This document shows, in pieces, positions 25,636 to 34,576 of a DNA stretch of 52,745 bases; position 1 is the stretch's first letter; each line of letters starts with the position of its first letter. The notes beneath the pieces were generated by a model. The model did not search any database and had not been told where the DNA came from. It worked only from the letters and a program-made list of their open reading frames with translations. Made by a program: the position numbers and the translations under genes. This stretch comes from Alloalcanivorax venustensis ISO4 (GTDB lineage Bacteria; Pseudomonadota; Gammaproteobacteria; Pseudomonadales; Alcanivoracaceae). The DNA lies in contig NZ_ARXR01000021.1 of the NCBI RefSeq assembly GCF_015356855.1, forward strand, positions 1 to 52,745, written 5' to 3'.

Positions 25636-26664
25636 TCAGCCACCCAGCACCAAGGCGATCCCCAGGCCGTAAAGCAGCAGAACCGCCAGGCTCTCGAAGC
25701 CGATGCCGCCGGGGCCGTGCTGCTCACGGCGTATCAGGCCCATCAGCAGGAAGCCGGTCATCAGGATCGACAACGACACCCACAGCAGCAGGCCGTCGTC
25801 CATCTGCTTATAGATGGAGCCCTCCCGGTAGGCGATATCCGAGGCGGCGGTGAACAGGGTGTCGAAGGCGTTGCCGCCGATGATGCCGCCCACCGCTAGG
25901 GTCAGGGCGCCGCGCCGCACCGCCGCCACCGAGGTGACCAGCTCCGGCAGCGAGGTGGCGGTGGCGGTGAGCAGCAGGCCCACCGTGGTCTGCTGCAGGC
26001 CGGTGTGCCGGGCGACGCCGCTGGCGGCGGCTTCCAGCACGAAGCCGGACAGGCCGAGCAGGGCGGCCAGGCCCACGAACACCAGCAGCAGCCGGGTCAG
26101 CGACAGGCGCAGATTGTCCTCCTCGGGGACGTCCTCGCGGGTCTCCCGGGTGCGGGCCGGCCGCCACATGGGTTCGTCGCGCACCCGCTGCACCAGATGC
26201 AGGCCGTACATATAGATCGCCAGCAGCGCCGGCGTGGCCGGGTGGATGCCGAACACCGTCACCGCCGGCGAGAAGGCGCCCACCAGAATGATCGCCATCA
26301 GCGTGATCAGCAGGGCGCCCTGCATCAGGTTGGCGGCGGAGGCGGCGGCGTGTTCCAGGTTGGCGCGCCGGTAGGCGATGTCCGCCACGGCCAGAAACGC
26401 GGTCTGTACCGCGATGCCGCCCAGGGCGTTGCTCAGGGCCAGATCGGCATGGCCTTTCCAGGCGGCGGTCACCGACAGCACGCTGCCGGACAGCGAGGTG
26501 GTGGCGCCTAATAACACCGCGCCGGCCAGCGCCTCGCCGGCACGGGTGCGGTCCGCCAGCTCGTCCACCACGGCGGTGATCCTGACGCCGGCGGTGGCGA
26601 TCACCGCCACGCAGGCGGCGAACGCCAGCAGGCTCAGGGGCAGGGATGCTTGCAGGGTGTCGAT
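25636..26664 (-). CDS. Ca2+/cation antiporter family membrane protein (start uncertain)
   Basis: An approximately 342-residue member of the CaCA superfamily with ten hydrophobic segments in two repeats. The second alpha-repeat is canonical (TATATSLPELVTSVAA, then IIGGNAFDTLF). The first reads GATTSLSGSVLSVTAA and lacks the usual acidic residue. The reading frame is open to 26682 with no ATG, GTG or TTG before a GTG at 26610, which would cut through the first helix. An ATC at 26664 lies 7 nt after GGGAG, and CTG codons follow; the true start is probably one of these. The exchanged ion is unknown. Confidence 0.75.
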   Translation of the reverse strand: MDTLQASLPLSLLAFAACVAVIATAGVRITAVVDELADRTRAGEALAGAVLLGATTSLSGSVLSVTAAWKGHADLALSNALGGIAVQTAFLAVADIAYRRANLEHAAASAANLMQGALLITLMAIILVGAFSPAVTVFGIHPATPALLAIYMYGLHLVQRVRDEPMWRPARTRETREDVPEEDNLRLSLTRLLLVFVGLAALLGLSGFVLEAAASGVARHTGLQQTTVGLLLTATATSLPELVTSVAAVRRGALTLAVGGIIGGNAFDTLFTAASDIAYREGSIYKQMDDGLLLWVSLSILMTGFLLMGLIRREQHGPGGIGFESLAVLLLYGLGIALVLGG

Positions 26665-26818
26665 GGCGGGCTCCCGGTCGGCTCAATGAGCGCCAAGGAT
26701 ACCCAGCGTGCCCGGCCGGTGCGAACCGGTTACAGATTACGTACAGATGTGCACTAAATATTTTGGCACCATGCTTTGTCTTTTAATTGTACCATCGTAC
26801 CAGAAATAAGGCGAAGCC

Positions 26819-28099
26819 ATGACTCTATCCTTTTTCCGCCTGGGCCTGCTGGCCCTGTTCAGTGCCCTGCTGATGCTCTCCGGCTGCAATTCCTCCGGCA
26901 GCGACGACGGCGATAGTATCGCCGAGCAGCCCCGCGATCCGGCCCCCGAGCCGGAGCCGGAACCGGAGCCGGAGCCGGACCCCGGCCCGGAGGCCCGCGA
27001 CACGGTGCTGACCCCGGCCGCCGAGCTGGTGCCGGTGATTCTGGTGGACCGGCTCGCCAACCAGAGCGGCCAGCTCGACGCCGACATCCGCGAGCGCCTG
27101 TTCAAAACCGAGCCGGTGGATGAGCTGGCCGTGCACCGGGTGCAGATGTATTGCCTGTCGCGGCTGTACCAGACCGAGCTGGCGATCAATGACGCCTTGC
27201 TGGGCTGGCGCAACGCCTACCCGGCCGGCACCGATCCGGTCACCTGGCTGGAGCGGGCCGCCGAGGAAGAGCTGGTCGCGCTGCTGGCGGATTACGGCGA
27301 GCACCTTTACGCCGCCGCCGTGCGGCCGCTGGACCCCAACGCGGATTCTGAATGCGCGCCGTTCGCCGCCGACGACACCCTGCCCAAACCGGAAACCGAC
27401 GACCCCGCGCTCAACGCGCTGCTCGCCGCCATGAACGAGGTGCAGCGCGGGGCGCGCGACTACCGCCTGGCGGTGGAGCGCTTCCAGGCCAGCAACCTGA
27501 GCGCCTCGTTCGCCGACCTGCGCGCGCCGCTGGCGGTGATGGCCGACGGCATCCAGACCCTGCGCGGCATCGCCCGCGACCAGGGCCTGCAGCGCATGAA
27601 GGCGGCGCTCACCAACCTGTCCGGGCGCGCCGACGGCACCGGCGGTGCCGGCTCCATTCCCCGCCTGGACGCCTGGCTGGTGAACCTGGGCGCGCTGGAC
27701 ACCACCGGCATGGACGACCGGGTCGCCGGCGACGTCACGCAGCTGTTCGACGACCTGCTCAACAAGACCGGCTTCCTCAACTGGCTGGACAATCACCGCG
27801 ACGACATCAAGGACGACGACGCCCGCGCGCTGGTGTTCGAACAGATCGAAGCGGTCCGCCTGCAACTGCAGCGCATGCGCGTGGATCCGTCCCGCCAACC
27901 GGCCTCGATTCTGCAGGACGAGACCGACGGACGGGTTACAAAAATGGCCATAAGCAACGCCATGCAGCGTCTGGAACAGGAAAGTGAAACGCTCTACGCT
28001 GCCATGCTTGATTTGGCCGGCGCACTGGCCGGGCTGCTCGCCGTGCTGGTTCTGGCGGCCGGTTTGCTGCGCCATCGGCTTCACCGTCAACGGGGATAA
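26819..28099 (+). CDS. Putative lipoprotein of unknown function with Glu-Pro linker
   Basis: A 426-residue predicted envelope protein. Residues 1-23 are a lipoprotein signal with lipobox MLSGC. A low-complexity linker of alternating Pro-Glu follows (residues 40-60), long enough to span part of the cell wall. The rest is largely helical with LERAAEEELVALLADYGEHL and similar heptads, and a hydrophobic segment near the C-terminus (ALAGLLAVLVLAAGLL) is followed by basic residues. I do not recognise the family. The OmpA-like gene begins 10 nt later, so a joint envelope role is likely. Confidence 0.75.
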   Translation: MTLSFFRLGLLALFSALLMLSGCNSSGSDDGDSIAEQPRDPAPEPEPEPEPEPDPGPEARDTVLTPAAELVPVILVDRLANQSGQLDADIRERLFKTEPVDELAVHRVQMYCLSRLYQTELAINDALLGWRNAYPAGTDPVTWLERAAEEELVALLADYGEHLYAAAVRPLDPNADSECAPFAADDTLPKPETDDPALNALLAAMNEVQRGARDYRLAVERFQASNLSASFADLRAPLAVMADGIQTLRGIARDQGLQRMKAALTNLSGRADGTGGAGSIPRLDAWLVNLGALDTTGMDDRVAGDVTQLFDDLLNKTGFLNWLDNHRDDIKDDDARALVFEQIEAVRLQLQRMRVDPSRQPASILQDETDGRVTKMAISNAMQRLEQESETLYAAMLDLAGALAGLLAVLVLAAGLLRHRLHRQRG

Positions 28100-28109
28100 G
28101 AGGGAAAAG

Positions 28110-29072
28110 ATGGTATCCGTGATCAATAAGGGCCGCGCCGCCGCCGCGCTGGCCGTCGCCGTCGCCTGCGCACCGGCGCTGGCCGAGGAACGCACCGACC
28201 CGCAGGGCTGGAACGCGTCCGCCATGGGCGTCTATGTGATCGAGGATTCGGACCGCTTCGACGTCGATTACGGCGCCGGCATCCGCTTCGGCCTGGGCCG
28301 TCAGATCAGCGAAAAGTGGGATCTGGAGTGGAACGGTTTCGGTAACTCCCTGCAGCGCAACCGGGGTTCCGGGCAGCACTGGCAGTACGGCGTGGGCGCC
28401 GACGCGCTGCGCTATATGTACCGGGAAGGGCCGTCGCCCTATCTGCTGGTGGGCGGCGGCGGTGTCTACACCGATTCCACCGCCGGTACCGACACCAACG
28501 GCTACCTGAACGCCGGCGCCGGTCTGCACTTCCGCGAAATCTGGGGCTCCATGGGCCTGCGCGCGGAGCTGCGTTACGTGATGGATTTCTCCGACGACGG
28601 CAGCCACAACGAGCCGTTCGGTGACGTGCGCGCCCTGGTGGGCCTGACCTTCCCGCTGTTCGGCGGCGGTGACTACGGCACTACCCGGGTCATCGAACGC
28701 GAGCGCGTGGTGATCAAGCCGGTGCCGATGGGGCCGCCGGAAGTGCTGCACGGGGTGAACTTCGAGTTCGATTCCGCACGCCTCACGCCCAACGCCAAGA
28801 CCGTGCTGCGCGGCGTGGCGGAACGCCTGCTGGCGCACTCCGACAACGAGGTGGAGATCGCCGGGCACACCGACTCGAAAGGGTCCGACGAGTACAACCA
28901 GGCCCTGTCCGAGCGGCGCGCCGAATCGGTGCGTGATTTCCTGATCGATCTGGGGGTTGATCCGGGCCGCCTGCAGGCCCGCGGTTACGGCGACACCCGT
29001 CCGGTGGACAGCAACGCCACCGACGAGGGCCGCGAGCGTAACCGCCGCATCGAAATGCGGCGCATCAACTAA
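28110..29072 (+). CDS. OmpA family outer-membrane protein
   Basis: A 320-residue outer-membrane protein. A signal peptide of about 25 residues ends in APALA. An eight-strand beta-barrel follows, with alternating aromatic strands such as YGAGIRFGLG and YLLVGGGGVYTD. The C-terminal OmpA-like peptidoglycan-binding domain starts near residue 213: VNFEFDSARLTPNAK, then IAGHTDSKGSDEYNQALSE and RNRRIEMR. It anchors the outer membrane to the cell wall. A strong AGAGGGA precedes the ATG. It is probably cotranscribed with the lipoprotein gene. Confidence 0.92.
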   Translation: MVSVINKGRAAAALAVAVACAPALAEERTDPQGWNASAMGVYVIEDSDRFDVDYGAGIRFGLGRQISEKWDLEWNGFGNSLQRNRGSGQHWQYGVGADALRYMYREGPSPYLLVGGGGVYTDSTAGTDTNGYLNAGAGLHFREIWGSMGLRAELRYVMDFSDDGSHNEPFGDVRALVGLTFPLFGGGDYGTTRVIERERVVIKPVPMGPPEVLHGVNFEFDSARLTPNAKTVLRGVAERLLAHSDNEVEIAGHTDSKGSDEYNQALSERRAESVRDFLIDLGVDPGRLQARGYGDTRPVDSNATDEGRERNRRIEMRRIN

Positions 29073-29078
29073 CGGACG

Positions 29079-30041
29079 CTAAAGCGAGTCGAGAAAGGCG
29101 CCCAGGTGCTGGTTCACCGCCTCGGGCGCTTCCATCTGGATCCAGTGGCCGAGATCGTCGAGCAGCACCACCTCGCGCAGATCGTCCATCATCGTCGGCA
29201 TGCGCTCCAGCGCCTTGCCGGCGAACTGGATTACCGGGTCTTCCTTACCGGCGATGAACAGCGCCGGCGGATGGATGCGTTCGCGTCCGTCCTCTTTCTG
29301 CTGCCGCCAGGACGCGTCCATGGCCCGGTACCAGTTGATCGGTCCGGTCAGGCCGCTGTGCTGGAAGCGTTCCACGTACACGTCCAGGTCCGATTCCCGC
29401 ATCCAGTCCGGCTGGCCGCCCGCGGGCGGCTGCAGAATGTCGAGCAGGCCGGTGACCGGTTTTTCGGCGCGGAATTTTTCCTGCATGCCGGGGCCGGACA
29501 GGGCGTGGTACATGCGGCGTAGAAAGTCGCGCACGTCCGCTTCCAGTTCCTGCTCCGGCACCTCCGGCTGCTGGAAATAGAGCTGATAGAAGAAACGCTC
29601 GCCGAAGGCGGCGCGCATCTGTTCGGTGGGCGCCTTGGGGCCCAGGCCCGGGTAGGGCACCGACAGGCCGGCCACCGCGCGCACCCGGCCCGGTTCGCTG
29701 CGCGCCACCTGCCAGGCCAGGGCGCAGCCCCAGTCGTGGCCGATCACCACGGCGCGCTCGGCGCCGAACGCATCGAGAATACCCATCACATCCGCCACCA
29801 GCTTGTCCTGCCGGTAGGCGTCCACCGCCTTGGGCGCGTCGCTGAAGCCGTAGCCGCGCAGATCCGGCGCCAGCACATGGAACCCCTTGGCGGCCAGAAA
29901 CGGCATCTGATAGCGCCAGGAATAGCCGCACTCGGGGAAGCCGTGCAGCAGGATCACCGCCGGGTCGGCCGGGTCACCGGTGCTGCGCACATGAAAATTA
30001 AGGCCGTTGGCCGGCACTTTCTGTTCTCGAATCTCGGTCAT
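29079..30041 (-). CDS. Alpha/beta hydrolase, epoxide hydrolase-like
   Basis: A 320-residue soluble alpha/beta-hydrolase. The oxyanion motif HGFPE (33-37), RGYGFSD (62-68), nucleophile Asp103 in GHDWG and His299 in LGHWIQMEAP are as in soluble epoxide hydrolases; the Asp nucleophile argues against an esterase. Two lid Tyr residues are probably in YQLYFQQPE and INWYRAMD. The ATG overlaps the stop of the acyl-CoA ligase gene by 4 nt, so the two are translationally coupled and probably work on the same fatty substrate. Confidence 0.88.
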   Translation of the reverse strand: MTEIREQKVPANGLNFHVRSTGDPADPAVILLHGFPECGYSWRYQMPFLAAKGFHVLAPDLRGYGFSDAPKAVDAYRQDKLVADVMGILDAFGAERAVVIGHDWGCALAWQVARSEPGRVRAVAGLSVPYPGLGPKAPTEQMRAAFGERFFYQLYFQQPEVPEQELEADVRDFLRRMYHALSGPGMQEKFRAEKPVTGLLDILQPPAGGQPDWMRESDLDVYVERFQHSGLTGPINWYRAMDASWRQQKEDGRERIHPPALFIAGKEDPVIQFAGKALERMPTMMDDLREVVLLDDLGHWIQMEAPEAVNQHLGAFLDSL

Positions 30042-31669
30042 TGGGCGTTCCCCAGGTAGTCCATGTAGTCCTCGCGCAGGTGGCGCTTGGACACCTTGCC
30101 GGTGGCGGTGTGCGGCAGCTCGTCCACGTAGATCACGTCGTCGGGCAGCTGCCATTTGGCGATGCTGCCGGCCATGTGGTCGAGCAGCGCCTGCTTGTCC
30201 CGCGCCGCGTCGGCGTGGGGCACCACGATCAGCAGCGGCCGCTCGTCCCATTTCGGGTGCGGCACGCCGATCACCGCGCATTCCTGCACGTCCGGGTGGG
30301 CGGCGGCCAGGTTTTCCAGATCAATGGAGCTGATCCACTCGCCGCCGGATTTGATCAGGTCCTTGGCCCGGTCGACGATGTAGAGCACCCCGTCCGGGGT
30401 CAGTTTGGCCATATCGCCGGTGGCGAACCAGCCGTCCTTGTCGAACGCCTTGGCGCTCGCCTCGTCGTTATTGAAGTAGGCGCGGATCACCGTGGGGCCC
30501 TTGACCAGCAGCTCGCCCACCGCCTCGCCGTCCTGGGGCACTTCGTTGCCGTCCTCGTCCACCAGCTTCATGCGCACGCCGAACAGCTGCCGGCCCTGGG
30601 TGGTTTTCAGTTCGATGCGCTCTTCCAGGGGCAGCTCCGCCTGGCCTTCGGTCAGGGTGCTCATGGTGCCGGTGGGGTTCATTTCGGTCATCCCCCAGCC
30701 CTGCATCACGTCCACCTGATAGTCCTGCTCGAACGCCCGCACCATGCTGCGCGGCGCCGCCGAACCGCCGATCGACACGCGCTTGAGCGCGCCCGGCTTG
30801 CGCCCGTGGCGCTTCATTTCCGCGAGCAGGCCGAGCCACACCGTGGGCACGCCCCAGGCGGAGTCCACGCTTTCCTCGTCCATCAGCCGGAACAGGCTGT
30901 CGCCGTCCAGCGCCGGGCCCGGCATGATCAGCGACGCCCCGGCCAGCGGCGCCATATAGGGCAGCCCCCAGGCGTTGACGTGGAACATGGGCACCACCGG
31001 CAGCACCCGGTCGCCCACCGGGAAGGAGCCGCTGGCGCACACCATGGTGAACATCGCCTGCAGCAGGCAGGAGCGGTGCGAATAGAGCGCGCCCTTGGGG
31101 GCGCCGGTGGTGCCGGAGGTGTAGCACAGTGCGCAGGCGGTGTTTTCGTCCAGTTCCGGCCAGTCGTAGTGGTCCGGCCGGCCGTCCAGCAGGTCCTCGT
31201 AGCAGAGCAGGTCCTGGCCGTCGGGCATATGGGCACGGTCGGTCATCGCCACATAGCGGGTGTGTTCCGGGAACTGGTCCCGCAGGCCGGACACCAGCGG
31301 CGCGAAGGTGGTGTCGAAGAACAGCAGGCTGTCGTCCGCGTGGTTGACGATATAGGCCATCTGGTCCGCCGGCAGGCGCGGGTTGATGGTATGGCAGACC
31401 GCGCCGATACCGGCGATGGCGTAATACAGCTCCAGGTGGCGGTAGCCGTTCCAGGCCAGGGTGGCGACCCGGTCGCCGGGCTTCACGCCCAACGCCACCA
31501 GGCCGTGGGCCAGCCGCGCCACCCGCTCCAGGGTCCGTGCGTAGCTCTGGCGGTGCAGGCCGCCCTCGACCGTGACCGATACGATTTCCGCCTTGCGGTG
31601 AATGCGGGCGCCGTAATCCAGCACGTCGATCAACGACAGCGGCGCCTCCATCATCAGCCCTTTCAGCAT
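30038..31669 (-). CDS. Medium/long-chain acyl-CoA synthetase
   Basis: A 543-residue AMP-forming ligase of the AlkK/FadD type. Motifs in order are the P-loop [29 protein letters not shown], the A8 hinge [14 protein letters not shown] and the catalytic Lys in [11 protein letters not shown]. It activates a fatty acid to its CoA thioester in the cytoplasm. GGGAGA lies ahead of the ATG. It is the first gene of a two-gene unit with the epoxide hydrolase. The 25-bp palindrome at 31787-31811 lies upstream and could control it. Confidence 0.92.
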   Translation of the reverse strand: MLKGLMMEAPLSLIDVLDYGARIHRKAEIVSVTVEGGLHRQSYARTLERVARLAHGLVALGVKPGDRVATLAWNGYRHLELYYAIAGIGAVCHTINPRLPADQMAYIVNHADDSLLFFDTTFAPLVSGLRDQFPEHTRYVAMTDRAHMPDGQDLLCYEDLLDGRPDHYDWPELDENTACALCYTSGTTGAPKGALYSHRSCLLQAMFTMVCASGSFPVGDRVLPVVPMFHVNAWGLPYMAPLAGASLIMPGPALDGDSLFRLMDEESVDSAWGVPTVWLGLLAEMKRHGRKPGALKRVSIGGSAAPRSMVRAFEQDYQVDVMQGWGMTEMNPTGTMSTLTEGQAELPLEERIELKTTQGRQLFGVRMKLVDEDGNEVPQDGEAVGELLVKGPTVIRAYFNNDEASAKAFDKDGWFATGDMAKLTPDGVLYIVDRAKDLIKSGGEWISSIDLENLAAAHPDVQECAVIGVPHPKWDERPLLIVVPHADAARDKQALLDHMAGSIAKWQLPDDVIYVDELPHTATGKVSKRHLREDYMDYLGNAQ

Positions 31670-32342
31670 CTAAGAATCTCCCGAGCGCGATAGTTATTTT
31701 GAACGCTTGTTTTGAAATAAGGCCGTGCAATTCATACCGGGCGGGACCAGGGGGGTCAAGACGACGTTACCGTGGCTTCGGTTTTGGTGTTACTTGAGGT
31801 AACAGTAACACCCGAAAACGGGCGCTGGATTTTCCGAGAAAGGGAAACAAAAGGTGCGAATTAATAGAGCTCCGGCGATGAAGCGAGCACGCCGTGGCAC
31901 AAACTGTGTGAAATTGTTTCGTCGCTTTGGACGTTAATCACCGTGTACGGGGCGTATTCGGCCATCACCGCGCTTTTTTTCGCGGCCGTGGAGCGGCGGC
32001 ACGGCGCCGGGGGATTGTCCGCCGGTTTTATTCCGTTCATGCTCAAAGCACTGAATTCAGTGGCTTTCAGCCGCACATAGGATAGCTTTGTTGACCTATC
32101 TCAACGCGGCGGAAGACCGGAAAAAGTTAAATGAGCAGGCTGGACAGAAATATTTTTGTGCGCACATACTACCAAGTATGTAGTTCACCAGAAGAGCGCT
32201 GATGGGACCGAAAAACGGCGCCGGGAACATGCATAAAAAAGCACAGTAAACAAAAAAGATTGTTGCGTACCGGGCAGTGTTGCCGGGTACGACAGCGAGA
32301 TGCCGAGCAGTCGGCAGAAAAACAACAACCGTGGAGAGCGTC
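31670..32342. promoter_or_regulatory. Divergent regulatory region, ligase operon / binding-protein gene
   Basis: This 670-bp spacer is richer in A and T than the genes around it and has no convincing gene. It contains the GTTAC palindrome (31787-31811), a palindrome ACATACT-N4-AGTATGT (32164-32181) and two leader hairpins: CGTACCGGGCA/TGCCGGGTACG (32266-32291, one mismatch) and TGCCGA-N4-TCGGCA (32301-32316), just ahead of the ribosome site. Promoters for both directions must lie here, but none is close enough to consensus to place. Confidence 0.6.
31787..31811. promoter_or_regulatory. Operator-like palindrome GTGTTAC-N11-GTAACAC
   Basis: The outer arms GTGTTAC and GTAACAC are perfect complements. 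A third half-site GTAAC (31799-31803) makes a second perfect palindrome GTTAC-N5-GTAAC with the left arm. A further GTTAC occurs at 31766-31770. It lies about 120 bp upstream of the acyl-CoA ligase start. The binding regulator is unknown. Confidence 0.55.
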
Positions 32343-33560
32343 ATGTTGAAACCCATTTTCACCTTTCTCGCCGCCTCGCTGCTGCTGGTAGGTACCGCCA
32401 GCGCCGAGACAGTGAAACTCGCCCTGATCGATCCCCTTACCGGGCCCATGGCCGCCGCCGGTCAGCCCGCGTTCGAGCACCTCAAGTACGAAGCCAAGCG
32501 CATCAACGCCAATGGCGGCCTTAACGGCCAGGACCTGGAAATCGTCGGCCTGGACAACAAAGTGAACCCGCAGGAAAGCCTCGTGCAGCTGCAGAAGGCG
32601 ATCGATGACGGTGTCCGCTACGTGACCCAGGGCAACGGTTCTTCCGTGGCCTCCGCGTTGATCTCCGCCATTGAGAAGCACAACCAGCGCAACCCCGGCG
32701 AAGAAGTGCTGTATCTGAACTACGCCGCCGTGGACCCCGCGTTCACCAACGAGCGTTGTTCCTACTGGCACTTCCGCTTCGACGCCAACGCCGACATGAA
32801 AATGAACGCGTTGACCGACCACATCGCCGCCAACGACGACATCAAGAAGGTGTACCTGATCAACCAGGACTACAGCTTCGGTCAGGCGGTGTCCAAGGCG
32901 GCCCGGGAAATGCTGAAAGAGAAGCGTCCGGACATCGAGATCGTGGGTAACGATTTCCACCCGCTGGCGAAAGTGAAGGACTTCACCCCGTACGTGTCCA
33001 AGATCCAGTCCTCCGGCGCCGACGCGGTGATCACCGGTAACTGGGGCCAGGACGTTACCCTGCTGGTGAAAGCGGCCGCCGAGTTCGGTCTGGAAGCCCC
33101 CTTCTTCACCTACTACGGCGCCAGCTCCGGCGTGGTTACCCAGCTGGGTGACAAGGGCGTGGACCGCATCTACCAGATCAACGAGTACTACGGCGAGTTC
33201 GAGGACCCGGAAATGGCCAAGCGCCAGACCGAGCTCTACGAGCAGGCCGAGTGGGATTTCTACTACCTGCGTCTGAGCACCATGCTCGACATGCTCAAGA
33301 AGTCCGCCGACCAGGCCAAGAGCACCGATCCGGTTGATGTCGCCAAAGCGATGGAAGGCATGAAGCTCGAAACCACCACCGGTGAAGTGGTCATGCGTGC
33401 CGAGGATCACCAGATCCAGCTGCCGATGTTCATCTCCGTGATGAAGGACGACATGGAGTACGGCGCGGAAGGCACCGACTACAACTTCAAGAAGGTGGCT
33501 CGCATCGACCGGGAAGCCGTGAGCTTGCCCACCACCTGCCGGATGCGTCGCCCCAAATAA
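32343..33560 (+). CDS. LIV-type ABC transporter substrate-binding protein 1
   Basis: A 405-residue periplasmic type I binding protein (Peripla_BP_6 fold). The signal peptide ends TASA after residue 21. The mature start VKLALIDPLTGPMAAAGQ and central YVTQGNGSSVASALISAIEK segment are typical of branched-chain amino acid or amide binding proteins. Two Cys residues (NERCSYW and TTCRMRR) could form a disulfide. It starts the importer operon. A paralogue at 37618 is closely similar over the full length. The ligand is not predictable from sequence. Confidence 0.9.
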   Translation: MLKPIFTFLAASLLLVGTASAETVKLALIDPLTGPMAAAGQPAFEHLKYEAKRINANGGLNGQDLEIVGLDNKVNPQESLVQLQKAIDDGVRYVTQGNGSSVASALISAIEKHNQRNPGEEVLYLNYAAVDPAFTNERCSYWHFRFDANADMKMNALTDHIAANDDIKKVYLINQDYSFGQAVSKAAREMLKEKRPDIEIVGNDFHPLAKVKDFTPYVSKIQSSGADAVITGNWGQDVTLLVKAAAEFGLEAPFFTYYGASSGVVTQLGDKGVDRIYQINEYYGEFEDPEMAKRQTELYEQAEWDFYYLRLSTMLDMLKKSADQAKSTDPVDVAKAMEGMKLETTTGEVVMRAEDHQIQLPMFISVMKDDMEYGAEGTDYNFKKVARIDREAVSLPTTCRMRRPK

Positions 33561-33596
33561 ACGGCGCCATCCTGTAACTCCAGTGACTAAGTAGTA

Positions 33597-33622
33597 GGAA
33601 CAGCGGCGCGAGCCGCTGTTCC
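33597..33622 (+). promoter_or_regulatory. Perfect 11-bp intercistronic hairpin before livH
   Basis: GGAACAGCGGC, loop GCGA, then GCCGCTGTTCC. No T-run follows; instead the GGGAG ribosome site of livH starts at once. The position between an abundant binding protein and its permease suggests RNA processing or stabilisation that lowers downstream expression. Confidence 0.6.
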
Positions 33623-33634
33623 GGGAGCCTCGTC

Positions 33635-34576
33635 ATGCTCGAAATTGTTATTTTTTCGACGCTGAACGGTATTTTATACGGCCTTTTGCTGTTCATGCTG
33701 TCCAGTGGTCTTACCCTCATCTTCTCGATGATGGGTGTGTTGAACTTTGCCCATGCCAGCTTCTACATGCTGGGTGCCTATTTCGCTTACACCATGGGTA
33801 TGGAGATCGGCTTCTGGCCGGCTTTGCTGCTCGCCCCGATTCTGGTCGGCGGCCTCGGCGCCATGGTGGAAAAATTCGGCCTGCGCCGTGTCCACGACAA
33901 CGGCCACGTGGCCGAACTGCTGTTCACCTTCGGCCTGGCCTATGTGATTGACGAACTGGTGCAGTTGATCTGGGGTACCGTGGCGGTCTCCTACCGCGAG
34001 CCCGACTACATGCGCGAGCCGCTGTTCACCCTGTTCGGCACCGACTATTCGATTTTCCGCGGCGTGGTGATTCTGATCGCCGTGTTCATGTTTATCGCCC
34101 TCTGGTTCCTGCTCAAGAAAACCCGCGTCGGCATGATGATTCGCGCCGCGCTGACCCACGGCAACATGGTTGGCCACCTGGGCCATAACGTGCCGCGTCT
34201 GTTCATGGGCGTGTTCGGTTTCGGTTGTGCGCTGGCCGGCCTCGCCGGTGTGATCGGCGGCCCGCTGCTGGCCACCGAGCCGGGCATGGCGGTGACGCTG
34301 GGCCCGATCGTGTTCGTGGTGGTGGTGGTCGGCGGCATGGGGTCGCTGATCGGCGCTTTCTACGCCTCCCTGTTGATCGGCCTGATCCAGACGTTCTTCG
34401 TCGCCATCGACGCCTCCATCGCCGACATTCTTAACGCTTTCGGCATGAACGTGGATCCCTACGGTGAGGTGACCGGGATCACCCTGGCCAGCCTGGCGCC
34501 GATGACGCCGTTTATTCTGCTGGTGCTGATCCTGATATTCCGCCCCCGTGGCCTGATGGGAGAGCTTGAGCCATGA
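33635..34576 (+). CDS. livH: LIV-type ABC permease, LivH family
   Basis: A 313-residue inner-membrane permease with about eight hydrophobic segments. LivH marks are LTLIFSMMGVLNFAHASFYMLGAY at the N-terminus in two adjoining pieces and VVVVGGMGSLIGAFYASLLIG near the C-terminus. It forms the import channel with LivM. GGGAG precedes the ATG directly after a strong hairpin. It overlaps livM by 4 nt. Confidence 0.92.
   Translation: MLEIVIFSTLNGILYGLLLFMLSSGLTLIFSMMGVLNFAHASFYMLGAYFAYTMGMEIGFWPALLLAPILVGGLGAMVEKFGLRRVHDNGHVAELLFTFGLAYVIDELVQLIWGTVAVSYREPDYMREPLFTLFGTDYSIFRGVVILIAVFMFIALWFLLKKTRVGMMIRAALTHGNMVGHLGHNVPRLFMGVFGFGCALAGLAGVIGGPLLATEPGMAVTLGPIVFVVVVVGGMGSLIGAFYASLLIGLIQTFFVAIDASIADILNAFGMNVDPYGEVTGITLASLAPMTPFILLVLILIFRPRGLMGELEP

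Noticed and set aside
31861-32076. A 71-codon minus-strand frame in the ligase/binding-protein spacer
   Set aside because: No ribosome site, GTG start, mixed composition without recognisable motif; codon use does not resemble the neighbours. Left as possible but unsupported.
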